The notes under the pieces are model-generated. The model searched no databases. It was given only the letters and a program-made list of their open reading frames with translations, and was not told the DNA's origin. A DNA stretch of 64,000 nucleotides from Capniomyces stellatus (lineage: Eukaryota; Kickxellomycota; Harpellomycetes; Harpellales; Legeriomycetaceae): positions 764,256 to 828,255 of the forward strand of contig LUVW01000007.1 in NCBI GenBank assembly GCA_001661515.1. The letters are read 5' to 3'. Below, piece after piece: positions 10,432 through 20,599 of the stretch; the stretch's first letter is position 1; every line of letters starts with the position of its first letter. Made by a program: the position numbers and the translations under genes.

Positions 10432-12123
10432 ATGAAAGTCAGTACAGTCAGCGTTCTAGTCAGTTCCTCATTGGCATCAGTTTCAGGATCCTGGATTTCG
10501 GATCTGGGGTCGGATACGGTGAGTCAAGGAAGTAGCTCTGGAGAAGGACAAAGCTTAAGCAAGAGGATCGTAGGAGGTGATTTTATCGAGTTAAAAGAGG
10601 TGCCGTACATTGTTTCTCTATACGACTCGGTAAAAGACGATGAAGTAACTGCTAAAAATGATTGTGGAGGATCGATAATTTCAAAGAATTATATTCTTAC
10701 GGCTGCGCGTTGTGTTGAAAATTATCTGAAAAATAATAAATATTTCAAAATTGAGATATCGGCTAATTCAAAGTTCAGTTTTGCAAGTGGAGCAAAGAAG
10801 TTTAAAGCGAGTAAAGTCATAGCACATCCCAATTACCGTAATGAGTTTCATGGATATGATGTTGCACTGATACAAGTCGATGACGTGGAATTCCATAACC
10901 TTGGAATAAAGTGTGCCAAGATCTACAATCGTGAAGTTGATTCCTCATACAAAACCAAATTTGCTGGGTGGGGGGATGCCTCTAAGGATGAAATAACTGT
11001 TGCAGGAGATCCATTGAAGGCAGCGGATGCGAGTCTTATTAGTAGAAATAATATTATCAAGTACTTTACATTTGAGAGACACGTGCCTCACAGTGCGTTG
11101 TTTAGCTACGACAAGGGGGGTGGAGCACCAGCTTACGGGGATTTAGGAGACCCACTGTACTTACCCGAATACGAAAATGCAATAGTTGGGTTGGTTTCGT
11201 CTGGAGATGGTCTAAGCATCACTGATGAGTTTAAAGACGCAGGTTTGAATGATATACCAGGAGATTCTCGAGAAGTTACCGTATACACAAAATTGAGAGA
11301 CCATATGGACTGGATTCTGGAAGAAGCAAAACTTGAACCAAAAGACGTTCTTACACACCCAGAAGAGTATGACTCGTGGAAGAGGGACAAGGATTCCAAA
11401 ATCGTAAGAATGGATAAGGGGTATAAGACAACTTACCAGGCTGTGACAGCAAAAGCGTTTACCGAGCATCTTTTCAAACAGGCAGTAGCAGGGTTCTTGG
11501 AAGCCTCAAAAATATATATAAAGGAAAGTGTTGAAACCATTTTAACTCAAGTTGTATTATATTACAAACATAATTTAATTAACGAGATTATAAAACTTGA
11601 GATTAAGGCGAAGGCATTGATCGATGATGATTTAAAGAAGGACAAAGACAAAAGAGAGGGCGCTGATGCGATTTTGAATAGGATGCTAAAGACTGTGGGT
11701 TCTGGTTTAGGTGATCCCAATTCACCATACTACAAACGCGAAAAATGCTCAAAAACAAGGTTGGTTAATATGATTGAAAATTACATAAAAAACGAGTTGA
11801 GTAAAAGATCTGCTTTTGTAGATAGTAAAGTAAGGGCCGACGTAAAGGAGCTGGGTAAAGGCGTGGATGTTGTTGAGTCAGATTATGTATACCATTTGCA
11901 GGAAACTACGATAGAATTTTCTAATTATAAAGTTTTAAAAAAGCTTGAAGAGATGTTTAAACAATGCCGTATTGAGATGTTAGAAGAGACAGAGGTTGCT
12001 TTCAACGAAATATATTTGACACAACTCGAATCACGTAAACTCAAGTCTTCGGAAAGTATGATTAAAGGATTTGATGATAAAATTAGAAAATATTACCTCG
12101 AAAAGGCAACACAGTCTGGGTAG
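10432..12123 (+). CDS. Trypsin-like (S1) protease homologue, catalytic residues lost, long C-terminal extension
   Basis: A 563-residue single-exon protein. A short, weakly hydrophobic signal-like N-terminus is followed by a dibasic KR (44-45) and the mature trypsin start IVGG (46-49). The S1 fold is visible to about residue 298: CGGSII, a Cys78-Cys94 pair, DVALIQV with catalytic Asp143, FAGWG, and a C-terminal WILEEA helix. The His motif TAAHC reads TAARC (His to Arg, residue 93), and GDSGGP reads GDLGDP (Ser to Leu, residue 238), so it cannot be a normal serine protease. Residues 300-563 are a charged, probably helical extension with no family I recognise. It is likely a secreted or vesicular pseudoprotease; function unknown. 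The gene sits inside a repeated cassette with its own TATA box. Confidence 0.85.
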   Translation: MKVSTVSVLVSSSLASVSGSWISDLGSDTVSQGSSSGEGQSLSKRIVGGDFIELKEVPYIVSLYDSVKDDEVTAKNDCGGSIISKNYILTAARCVENYLKNNKYFKIEISANSKFSFASGAKKFKASKVIAHPNYRNEFHGYDVALIQVDDVEFHNLGIKCAKIYNREVDSSYKTKFAGWGDASKDEITVAGDPLKAADASLISRNNIIKYFTFERHVPHSALFSYDKGGGAPAYGDLGDPLYLPEYENAIVGLVSSGDGLSITDEFKDAGLNDIPGDSREVTVYTKLRDHMDWILEEAKLEPKDVLTHPEEYDSWKRDKDSKIVRMDKGYKTTYQAVTAKAFTEHLFKQAVAGFLEASKIYIKESVETILTQVVLYYKHNLINEIIKLEIKAKALIDDDLKKDKDKREGADAILNRMLKTVGSGLGDPNSPYYKREKCSKTRLVNMIENYIKNELSKRSAFVDSKVRADVKELGKGVDVVESDYVYHLQETTIEFSNYKVLKKLEEMFKQCRIEMLEETEVAFNEIYLTQLESRKLKSSESMIKGFDDKIRKYYLEKATQSG

Positions 12124-12274
12124 TAGAGATTTTATTTTTATTATTTGAGTTTACAGTGTATTTCACATACTTGGAGATGGTGTGTGCCGAGTTGAAAGAT
12201 TTAGCGCCTTGATATAGTGATTTTACAGTTTTATCTTATTGTTAATAATTGGAATTAAATAAAGCAAGAAAGAA

Positions 12275-12525
12275 AAAACAACCTGGCCGCTCAGACTCGA
12301 TGCCGCTTACAGTAGCATCATTCTTGGCTTTAATCCGTGCAACCCAATTACTAAGACTCGATGAGGCTAGTATATCACCAGCCCCACTGAACCAACGCCG
12401 CCAAAGTACGGTGTCCCCAGAGGGACGACATGAAGTAGAATAGTATTTGAAATAGTCATTTTTTTAGATAGTGTTCCACTAGCTTTGTAATATTTTTGAG
12501 TATTGTATTATTTAGCCTATAATAA
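12275..12525 (+). repeat. Cassette tail, diverged direct repeat of the head
   Basis: The 3' flank of the trypsin-like gene, present in all three copies and related to the head at 9159-9440. It holds a small open frame (12249-12443 in copy 1, open in copy 2 too) that could be a relic of coding sequence. It ends in ATAATAA and A-rich DNA, as a polyadenylation region would. Confidence 0.6.
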
Positions 12526-12612
12526 CTAGATAAAAAATAAATAAAATCAAGTAAAGTAAATAAACAAATTAAAAAAGAGTAAGAAAAATAAAAAAGTATG
12601 GAATAAAAATAA

Positions 12613-15600
12613 TTAGAGATATAATGAGGCGGCAAAGACAATGTCACGTTTGATTTTGATGATGCCTTCACCAAACTTATTTTCCAAATCAACGTTTCCA
12701 ATGGCTTTAGCGGCCATACACAGTTGACGTAAAAGTTCCTCAAGTCTTCTGAATGCTCTAATGATGGAGCCTTCAAAGGCACTAGTCATTTTGCAAACCT
12801 GGACAAACTTTGCGCCGTTAGTCCATGCGTAAACAACATCCATTAGTTCAGGTTTGAACATGTTGACGTACTCTTCTTCGTTGATGGTGAGCTTGCACTC
12901 GGCACTAACTTGGGCGATTCTCCTTGCAGTGTCCTGCATGATCCTGAGTGGAGTTGCTAGCTCGGTTGCTAGTCTTGGTGGGTCATCGGAGGATTTCTCT
13001 TGGAAGACAAAGCACGATAGCAGGGATACTGCCTGCTCAACGGTGAGGTCGTTGAACACGCCATTGAAGATCATTTCGGTCAGGAGCAACTCGTCGCCAC
13101 TGGTGATCTCACATGCAACTCTTCCCTTGACCTGGATTACATCTTCACTGTTTGTGTGTCCAAGCTTTCTTAGCACACGTTTTCTTGCCTTCAGCTCGTC
13201 AAGCTGCAAAACGGACGCGGAGTCTTGGATCTGCTTCTTGATGTCTTTGGATAACTGGACCAGTTTTGCCTTGTTTGAGTAGGCAGAAAATATTTCGGAC
13301 TCCATTGGCGAGGAGGACAATGGGTGTTCAAACAGCTTTTCTTCAAGCAGAGCCACCTTTTGCAGCAGGCCGATAAACTCTTCGTCTCGGATATTCATGT
13401 TCTCAACTGGGTCAAGGAGCGGAACGTCGTTTGAGAATCTCTTTGATACCTCAACGAGCTTCTTGCGCATCTCGCCTCGTTCAGACGGCTTAACCAGACT
13501 CTTTGGCAGGTACATGCGGACTGAGCTGAGCGACTGGATGGTGTTTAGCAGGATAGGAACGACCAACGTCTCGCCTGTGTTGTCGTTGATTCCGCATGGG
13601 GTTACGGACAGTTCAGGGTTTCCGTTTGACGAGGCAGCCTCGATTTTAGGCCCTTGGTCATCACCAGTGTTCTTTTTGCAGTGGATCAGCACGTCAACAA
13701 TATACTCTGGCTCAGTGTCTTGCTGCTGCTGGGTCTGTTTTTTGCGGTCTTTGGGCGCTACTTTTTGGTAACTGACTATTATCCCCCAGCCAAAGTCGGC
13801 ACCATCAACACTAACTCTGGCTAGTCTTCCGGGCTGCAAAAACATCAGGGAGTGCGCTGGATCCATAATGACATCGTGAACATCACTTTTCAGGGAATCC
13901 AGTTTTGTCCTCAAGTCGTAAAACCGCTTGGCCTCTGGCTCATCCATTATCTCGCTTGTGGCCTTAACAATATCTTTTTCCGTCTCTACCAGCTTCTGCT
14001 CCAGCTGCGGCAGGTTTTCGCTAGCCTGGAACTGGTGGAACGACCGTTCAAGCATAAACTCTGGCGTAAAAGTCTCAACACGCATCAGATTCAGAATCAT
14101 GTTGTATGAAAGATGGAATGCTGAAAACAGCTGGTCTGGGTTTCCCTTCACCATCCCCATTGCCACTGGCGGCTCCATCTTTTCGTCCACCATCAAAATG
14201 ACCACTCCTCTGTCATCAATTCCTCTACGACCAGCACGACCCGACATCTGGATGTATTCACCTCCTGTCACCCACCTAAACTCCTTTCCGTCATACTTTC
14301 TAACTGATGTAAACACTACTGTTCTTGCAGGCATATTCAGCCCAATCGAGAATGTTTCTGTTGCAAACAAGCATTTCAACAGGCCCTCTTGGAACAGGAT
14401 TTCAATCACCTCCTTCAAAATAGGCAGCAACCCAGAATGATGGATTCCGATTCCCCGTCTAAGAAGCGGTAATATCTGTTCGATTTGCGGAAGTGCCCGG
14501 TCCTCCTCGCTCAAACTGCTGATTGCATTATTAAACACCTCTCCAACTAGTTTTTTTTCCTCCTCGTTGTTAAAGTCAAGCTTGCTCATTTGCAGTGCAA
14601 GCGATTCGCATTCCCTTTTACTGAAGCAAAACACAATCACTGGGTGGTAGTTTTTGTTCATAATCATTTTCACTATTTTGAAAATATCGCTGGGCCCCCG
14701 TTTGTCGCTTCCCTTATTGGTCTTTCCCCCACGCTTTCCAGCGTCTTTACCAAATCCTCCAACATCGTCTGCAGCAGAACCCTGTGATTCTTGCAGAGAA
14801 CTGATTGCTCGCTTGAAGTTATCCTCTCTAAACACACCCTTTTCGTCAACAACCAGATGGATTCCGTCGCCACCGCTTGGGAACAAGTAGTGCTGAAGCG
14901 GCGTTGGTCGGAAGTCAGTGTAAACAACGTGGCATGGCTGCATGTGTGTTTTTGTGATCCACTCTGCAAACTGCATTGCGTTTGGAATCGTTGCCGACAA
15001 AAAGACAAATCTCACCTTGTGTGGCAGTAAAATTATCGTCTCTTCCCAAACAACTCCACGCTCCTTATCTCTCATGTAATGCACCTCATCAAACACCACC
15101 CAGGCCACCTCTCTCATAATCTCTGACCCTCTATACAACATACTACGCAGAATCTCTGTCGTCATTACCAAACAACTCGCGTTAGGGTTAATTGTCACAT
15201 CTCCCGTCATCAACCCAACATCCCCAAACTCCTCCAAAAACTCTCGGTACTTTTGATTTGAAAGCGCCTTGATTGGCGATGTATAAATCACTCTTTGCTT
15301 GTTTTTCAGCGACTCTGCTATCGCGTACTCTGCAACCACCGTTTTTCCCGCCGATGTGTGTGCTGCTACCAACACTGACTCTCCACGTTCTATACACGAT
15401 ATCGATGCTTGCTGGAAAGGATCCAGCTCAAATGGATACGTACGTGCCGGATTCTCCGGTCGAACATGTTTATTCAGTGGTGTATAGTCAAAACCTGGTG
15501 GAATCGCCACTTGATGCCGAACTAAATGTGTCAACAGCACCTTTCCTGTCTCGTCTGCTGCACTGGTGTCAAGACCCGCTTGTTCAACCTGTCTTTCCAT

Positions 15601-15924
15601 ACCTTCCTCAAAAGAATCAAGCACAATTGCCTTCCCTGCTACCAAACCTGCCACTTTTTTACTATCTGCTGTCTCTATATCCTCATTCTCTACTTTAATC
15701 GACTTGGCATCTTGAACTGCCTCTGTGTTTTCCTTTTCTACTTTAAACTTTTTGCTTTTGTCTGTGCTATTTCCATTTTGAATTTGATTCTGTTTTCCAT
15801 TTGTTTTTTCCGACTCTACAGTTGGCGAAATTGGGCGCTTCCTTTCAATTTCAATAGTTTGTTCCGTCTCGCTTTCACTCTCAATCTCCTCGTCGAATAC
15901 ACTAAACAGTTTATCAACATTCAT
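12613..15924 (-). CDS. mtr4: Exosome-associated RNA helicase Mtr4
   Basis: A 1,103-residue intronless Ski2-like DExH helicase that feeds structured RNA into the nuclear exosome (TRAMP pathway, rRNA processing). The N-terminal [13 protein letters not shown] resembles the short yeast Mtr4 motif that docks on Rrp6-Rrp47. An acidic and basic low-complexity region runs to about residue 90. Helicase motifs are AHTSAGKT (188-195), [12 protein letters not shown] (214-225), DEVH (279-282), SAT (310-312), [13 protein letters not shown] (521-533) and [10 protein letters not shown] (559-568). The arch region and DSHCT domain follow, ending in the typical SLYL terminus. Length fits Mtr4 (about 1,050-1,100) better than Ski2. 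Residues 376-412 form a Gly/Lys/Ser-rich insert between the two RecA domains. Confidence 0.96.
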   Translation of the reverse strand: MNVDKLFSVFDEEIESESETEQTIEIERKRPISPTVESEKTNGKQNQIQNGNSTDKSKKFKVEKENTEAVQDAKSIKVENEDIETADSKKVAGLVAGKAIVLDSFEEGMERQVEQAGLDTSAADETGKVLLTHLVRHQVAIPPGFDYTPLNKHVRPENPARTYPFELDPFQQASISCIERGESVLVAAHTSAGKTVVAEYAIAESLKNKQRVIYTSPIKALSNQKYREFLEEFGDVGLMTGDVTINPNASCLVMTTEILRSMLYRGSEIMREVAWVVFDEVHYMRDKERGVVWEETIILLPHKVRFVFLSATIPNAMQFAEWITKTHMQPCHVVYTDFRPTPLQHYLFPSGGDGIHLVVDEKGVFREDNFKRAISSLQESQGSAADDVGGFGKDAGKRGGKTNKGSDKRGPSDIFKIVKMIMNKNYHPVIVFCFSKRECESLALQMSKLDFNNEEEKKLVGEVFNNAISSLSEEDRALPQIEQILPLLRRGIGIHHSGLLPILKEVIEILFQEGLLKCLFATETFSIGLNMPARTVVFTSVRKYDGKEFRWVTGGEYIQMSGRAGRRGIDDRGVVILMVDEKMEPPVAMGMVKGNPDQLFSAFHLSYNMILNLMRVETFTPEFMLERSFHQFQASENLPQLEQKLVETEKDIVKATSEIMDEPEAKRFYDLRTKLDSLKSDVHDVIMDPAHSLMFLQPGRLARVSVDGADFGWGIIVSYQKVAPKDRKKQTQQQQDTEPEYIVDVLIHCKKNTGDDQGPKIEAASSNGNPELSVTPCGINDNTGETLVVPILLNTIQSLSSVRMYLPKSLVKPSERGEMRKKLVEVSKRFSNDVPLLDPVENMNIRDEEFIGLLQKVALLEEKLFEHPLSSSPMESEIFSAYSNKAKLVQLSKDIKKQIQDSASVLQLDELKARKRVLRKLGHTNSEDVIQVKGRVACEITSGDELLLTEMIFNGVFNDLTVEQAVSLLSCFVFQEKSSDDPPRLATELATPLRIMQDTARRIAQVSAECKLTINEEEYVNMFKPELMDVVYAWTNGAKFVQVCKMTSAFEGSIIRAFRRLEELLRQLCMAAKAIGNVDLENKFGEGIIKIKRDIVFAASLYL

Positions 15925-16493
15925 TTTCTTTCTTTCTTTCTTTCCTTCTTTCCTTTTTTTCCCCCGTTCTTTTTGTCAAGTATAAGGTAAGTAAAAAATA
16001 AATGTGAAAAGTAAAGTAAAAAAAAAAGTAATCCAATTTACTATGTTCGGCTTTTTTTTCTTTTTTTTTTTTTCTTACTCTATTTTCTCAATTATTTAAT
16101 ATTTTTTTTTCTTCTTACATTTCAATTCTATTTCCGTAAATAATGAAAAAAATATTATTTTTTACTAATTTTTTTTTTTTTTCATCTTTCCAAATTTACG
16201 TTTTACTATTTTCGTTGAAATAGGATCCGATTTTTTCATAATTTCGATTAAACTGTGATTTATTTGATCACCCAATATAACCACCTAAAAAGTCTGAGAC
16301 TATACCTTTTTTTTCTATTGAATTATTTTACTTTTTAGTTACTATTACAATTATATTCTGTTGCAATATCAATTTAAAAGTTTGCATGGTTGTCCCGTTC
16401 TCCGCTTTTTAGTTTAATTGCCAACTTTTCAACTTTACATTACAACTAAATAAGTAAAAAACATAACGACAAAATTATTTTTTTTTGTAAAAG
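15925..16493. other. Divergent promoter region of Mtr4 and the small secreted protein
   Basis: No gene. The 570 bp are strongly T/A-rich with long T runs on the plus strand, which become A runs upstream of Mtr4 on the minus strand. They separate two divergent starts. Confidence 0.6.
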
Positions 16494-16847
16494 ATGAAAT
16501 CCATAGACTTATTTGCGAATCTAATTTTGACATTACTCGGCAATTACATTTCCAAGTCAAATTCACAACTCGTTATTGACCAAAGTATATTTTTTAACCA
16601 GCCACCAACATCCCATACTTGGCCCAGTAGTTATGGGCAAGAACAGTTGTCTAAACCTAGCCACAACAATAAGAACAAAATACATGAATGTAAGATTGGT
16701 CATGTAATCTGCGATAAAACCAATCCCACAATGTTTAAAGTGTGCACTGGTCACGGCTATTTTGGCGAAAGATGTATTCAAGGGTATAAGTGTGTATCAA
16801 CGATAGATGGATCGGGGATTTGTGAACGCATTTCAACTCGAGTATGA
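16494..16847 (+). CDS. Small secreted cysteine-rich protein, CBM19-like
   Basis: A 117-residue protein. A hydrophobic N-terminus (about residues 5-22) looks like a signal peptide, followed by a polar linker and a compact six-cysteine module from about residue 66. The cysteine spacing C-x6-C-x10-C-x9-C-x5-C-x9-C, with CxxG and CxxGYxC turns, resembles the CBM19 chitin-binding module of fungal chitinases and small secreted proteins. Binding to chitin or another polysaccharide is therefore inferred, not shown. The start ATG at 16494 follows an A-rich leader, and no intron is needed. It stands alone between the divergent Mtr4 start and the 3' end of SERCA. Confidence 0.65.
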   Translation: MKSIDLFANLILTLLGNYISKSNSQLVIDQSIFFNQPPTSHTWPSSYGQEQLSKPSHNNKNKIHECKIGHVICDKTNPTMFKVCTGHGYFGERCIQGYKCVSTIDGSGICERISTRV

Positions 16848-17343
16848 GATATATGATTTATGTGCCGTGTATGCAAGATGTGATGTACTTTTAGAATTAT
16901 AAAAAAAAAACTATATTGTTGAATGTGATCGAGTAAAACAGCTCTTTAGGAGTTGAGATGTACCAGTTGAGTTTTGTATTTAATTATCTGTTGTAAATTT
17001 CTTCCTTTTTTATTTTTGTTGTGGTAAAGTATTTTAATATCAATTGCTTTTAAAACAGTTGTTTAATCGATTTTGTTACTTGTTAGCAGCTATTAATCCT
17101 AGCTATTTTGACTCGTTAAAATCAGCAACAAGAATTAGAATTAAGGTACTTTGTATTGTTTGTTTATTTTAAAATAAAAATAAAGAAATAAGAATCAAGA
17201 GTATAAACAATGGTAAATAAGTGACCAAAGTTAAATAAGGTCAAGTAGACAAATGAAATCAAATAAGGCCAGATGTGATCAAATAGGCAAAAAAATAATT
17301 TTTTTAAAAAAAAGGAAGTTAAAGGGGAAAAGTTAGTTACAAG
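16848..17343. other. Convergent 3' flanks
   Basis: No gene. AT-rich 3' flanks of the secreted protein (+) and SERCA (-). Confidence 0.6.
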
Positions 17344-20300
17344 TTAGATCATTTTTTTCTCTACCAAAGAGGAGTCGTTCTTGGTAACCAATTGACGGAC
17401 AGGGTCAATAAAGGTTCTGGTGTAGAGTTTCAAGCCTTCATCAATCAGAATAACAGGCATAGAGAGCCAGATAACGCATTCCCATTCGGCATAGCTAAGG
17501 CCAGTAACCAAAAAGATGCTTTGTAGGGCAGGAATGTACATGATGGCAAACTGCAGGATCATTGACAGGATAATGGCGCCAACCAAGTACATGTTCTTGT
17601 AGATAGGCAAGGTGAGCAGACTTTCGTTTTCAGACAAGCTGTTGACGGCGTTGAGCATTTCGATTACAACCAAAACAGTTAGAGACATTGTCGAGGCAAT
17701 GGTTGCGTTGAGGCCGGTAAAGATTGAGCAGTCAATAGCGCCTCTAGTTGAGCAGGAATGGAAGTTGGATAGTTCATAGTAGCTGATCTGGGGACCAGCA
17801 GGGTCGTACATGTAGTACCACGAGTAGGCAAACACGGTTGCGGCACCAACATAAGTGCCGATGAGCAGATATCTGACCAGCAGCCAGCCAGAAATCAATG
17901 GTTCGCGGGAGTTGCGTGGTGGGCGGCGCATGATTGAGCTGTCGAGCGGATTGAAGCCCAGAGCCGTTGCGGGCAAGCCATCAGTGACCAAGTTGACCCA
18001 CAGCAACTGGACTGGAGCCAAAGCCTCAGGGAGGTTCAGGAGGACAGTCAAGAAAATAGAAACCACCTCACCAATGTTGGAGGAAATCAGGTAGCGGATA
18101 AACTGTTTGGTGTTGTTGTAGATGGCTCGGCCCTCTGACACAGCCATGGCGATTGTGGCAAAGTTGTCGTCGGCAAGGACCATGTCGCTAGCCATTTTGG
18201 CTACATCAGTCCCTGTTCCCATAGCTATTCCAATGTTGGACTTTTTCAGCGCTGGAGCGTCATTGACACCATCACCAGTCATGGCTACAACGTGGCCAAG
18301 TTCCTGGAGCAGCTCGACCAGCAGTTGTTTGTGGGTAGGTTCGGTTCTGCTAAACAGACGTGCTCTTCGAACAACCTTCAGCTGAGTGTCGCGGTCCATT
18401 GCATCTAGTTGGCGCCCTGTGTAGGACATATCTGAAACATCCTCGTCTTCGTCAAACACCCCAATCGCCCTGCAGACACTTTCTGCTGTTCCCGAGTTGT
18501 CGCCCGTAATAACCATCACCCGGATTCCCGCTGCGTGGCACTCGGCCACTGCTGCTCTGACTTCAGGACGTGGTGGGTCCCGCATAGCTGCTATTCCAAC
18601 AAACACCATGTTCTGCTCAAACCCGATAAACTGGTTCAGGTCCGACACTCCCCGGATCCCTTTTACGTCTGGACCATCCACAACCGCCATTGCCATTGTT
18701 CGCAGGCTCTTTAACGTTCCGTAGTCTATCAGCTTTGCATCAATCTCCTTACGCATCTGCTCCGTCAATGGCTTGGTCATGCTGCCTCCGTTCCCGTCTG
18801 ACATCCTTATATGCGTGCACCTCTCCAAAATGCTTTCAGGAGCTCCTTTAACCAGCAGCTGGCTAGTCTTACTAGCATGGTTCTCAACCAGCACCGACAT
18901 AGACTTTCTGCTTCGCGTGAATTCAAAAATCGCCGTTCGCTTGTTTTCTTGCGAGTACCAGTTGCTACACCCTACCAGTCTCTCGGCCTCGCCCATACTG
19001 TCCAGGCTCTTGTTAAAACTGCTTGACCCCGTGCCCAGCTTCTCTGCCAACGACTTCAACGCCGCCTCGGTTGGCTCTCCAATGTGCTTGTATCCCTTCG
19101 TAGCCTCGTCATATGACAATGACGCCATGTTGCACTGTGTCGACACCTTAGCCAGTTCCTCCACCACTTTGTTACTGTCTGCTGGTGTCGATACCTGCGT
19201 GTTATTTGGCCCTATTATCTCTCCCTCTGGCTCATACGATGTTCCCTCCAGTCTAAACTCTTCCAGCTGCCCCTTTGAGTTTGCCACCAGCACATAGTTA
19301 ACCGACATCTGGTTTGTTGTCAGTGTTCCTGTCTTATCTGAACAAATAATGCTCGTGCATCCCAGCGTTTCTACGCTTGGCAACGTCCTGACGATCGCGT
19401 TTTTCTTTGCCATTCTCTGTGTGCCTAGCGCAAGACACGTTGTGATCACCACTGAAAGCCCCTCTGGAATTGCTGCCACCGCCAACGCCACTGCTATCTT
19501 AAAGTAGTACACTGCCCCCCGCAACCACCCGTTGTGCAATGGCTCATTGAAATGTCTAACATTGATTACCCAAACCAGTATACAGATCACTGATATCACC
19601 TTGGCCAGCATGTCTCCAAAGTCATCAAGCTTTTGTTCCAGCGGCGTTCTCTCTTTTTCCGCCGTCGCAATCGAACTATGGATATTTCCCAGCGCCGTTC
19701 TCAGCCCCGTAAGCCCCACCACGCATGTTGCTCTTCCATTCACCACTGTTGTTCCTGCAAACACCATATTCACTTGCTCTTGCTTAACTGCCTGCTCGAT
19801 ATACACCGCCCCTGAAATCTTGTTCACGCTATCTGATTCTCCCGTCAATATTGACTGCTCAATTCTCAGCATTGAGGTTTCAATCTCAAGCACTCTGCAA
19901 TCTGCTGGGATTTTATCCCCAACCGAGATCTTTACTATATCTCCAGGAACTAAATCTCCAGAGTTTATTTTTGTCTCTTTCCCATTTCTCACAACAACTG
20001 CTTCATCTGGTGAGTATTCTAGTAGTGCCTATTATATATAAATATATATTTTTTCCTATTAGTTTCTCTCCTTCTACTCTCTTTTTCCTCAAGATCTTTC
20101 ATAGCCACATTTTTTTTCTTTCTTATTTTGTTTAGCTATTTCCTAACTTTAAATTATGTTATCCTTCCCCGCCTTATACTTTTTTGAAACAGTACCATTA
20201 AATATACATATATCAACCCTCGTTTAATTTAGCTTAGACACTTACGTCAATTGCCTTTTCAGCATTCGATTCCTGGATTACCCCAATCGCTGCATTGGCA

Positions 20301-20599
20301 ATCAATATCAACAATATCACGATTGGCTCCACAAACGCTGATATATTCAATTCCTCTCCTTCAAAGAATGCCAGTACAAACGAAACCACGGCCGCTCCAA
20401 GCAATATCAGCACCAGCTTGTCTTTAAACTGCTCCAATATCATCTCCAGCATTGATGCTGACTCTTCGCTTGGAAGCTCATTTTTGCCAAACTCCAATAG
20501 CTTTTCTCTAACCTCCGCAGTTGTTAATCCCTTCTCCTTTGTCACTTTAAACAACTCCAACACTTTCTTTTCTTCCAGTGAGTATAGAGCTTCCGACAT
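17344..20599 (-). CDS. SERCA-type calcium-transporting P-type ATPase (P2A)
   Basis: Two exons, 20599-20246 and 20028-17344, split by a 217-bp intron (donor GTAAGT, acceptor ATAG, phase 0), give 1,012 residues. This matches SERCA pumps that move cytosolic Ca2+ into the ER. Visible are the N-terminal actuator segment with [14 protein letters not shown], the P2A membrane motif AVAAIPEGL, the phosphorylation site SDKTGTLT (Asp349, close to Asp351 of animal SERCA), KGAPE in the nucleotide domain, [11 protein letters not shown], and paired helices to the C-terminus. The splice joins EKAID to ALLEYSPDE, as expected for the family. Budding yeast lacks SERCA, so this supports a different fungal lineage. 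Confidence 0.95.

Larger units (their letters stand above)
9159..12525 (+). repeat. Trypsin-homologue cassette, copy 1 (complete)
   Basis: A unit of about 3.4 kb found again at 34180-37319 (same orientation) and 58462-61078 (inverted, partial). Its left edge is where similarity to copy 2 begins (AAAACAACCAACC) and its right edge ends in ATAATAA followed by A-rich DNA. In order it holds a 280-bp head resembling the unit's own tail, a spacer of about 900 bp with an AGTATAG microsatellite and a TATA box, a trypsin-like gene, and a 3' tail. It starts 171 bp after the ACS stop and ends 87 bp before the convergent Mtr4 gene. No terminal inverted repeats or clear target duplication were seen. Confidence 0.85.

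Noticed and set aside
9140..12545. Target-site duplication flanking cassette copy 1
   Set aside because: The flanks (GAGGAGTT before, CTAGATAA after) share no direct repeat; copy 2 offers only a 3-bp CAC match.
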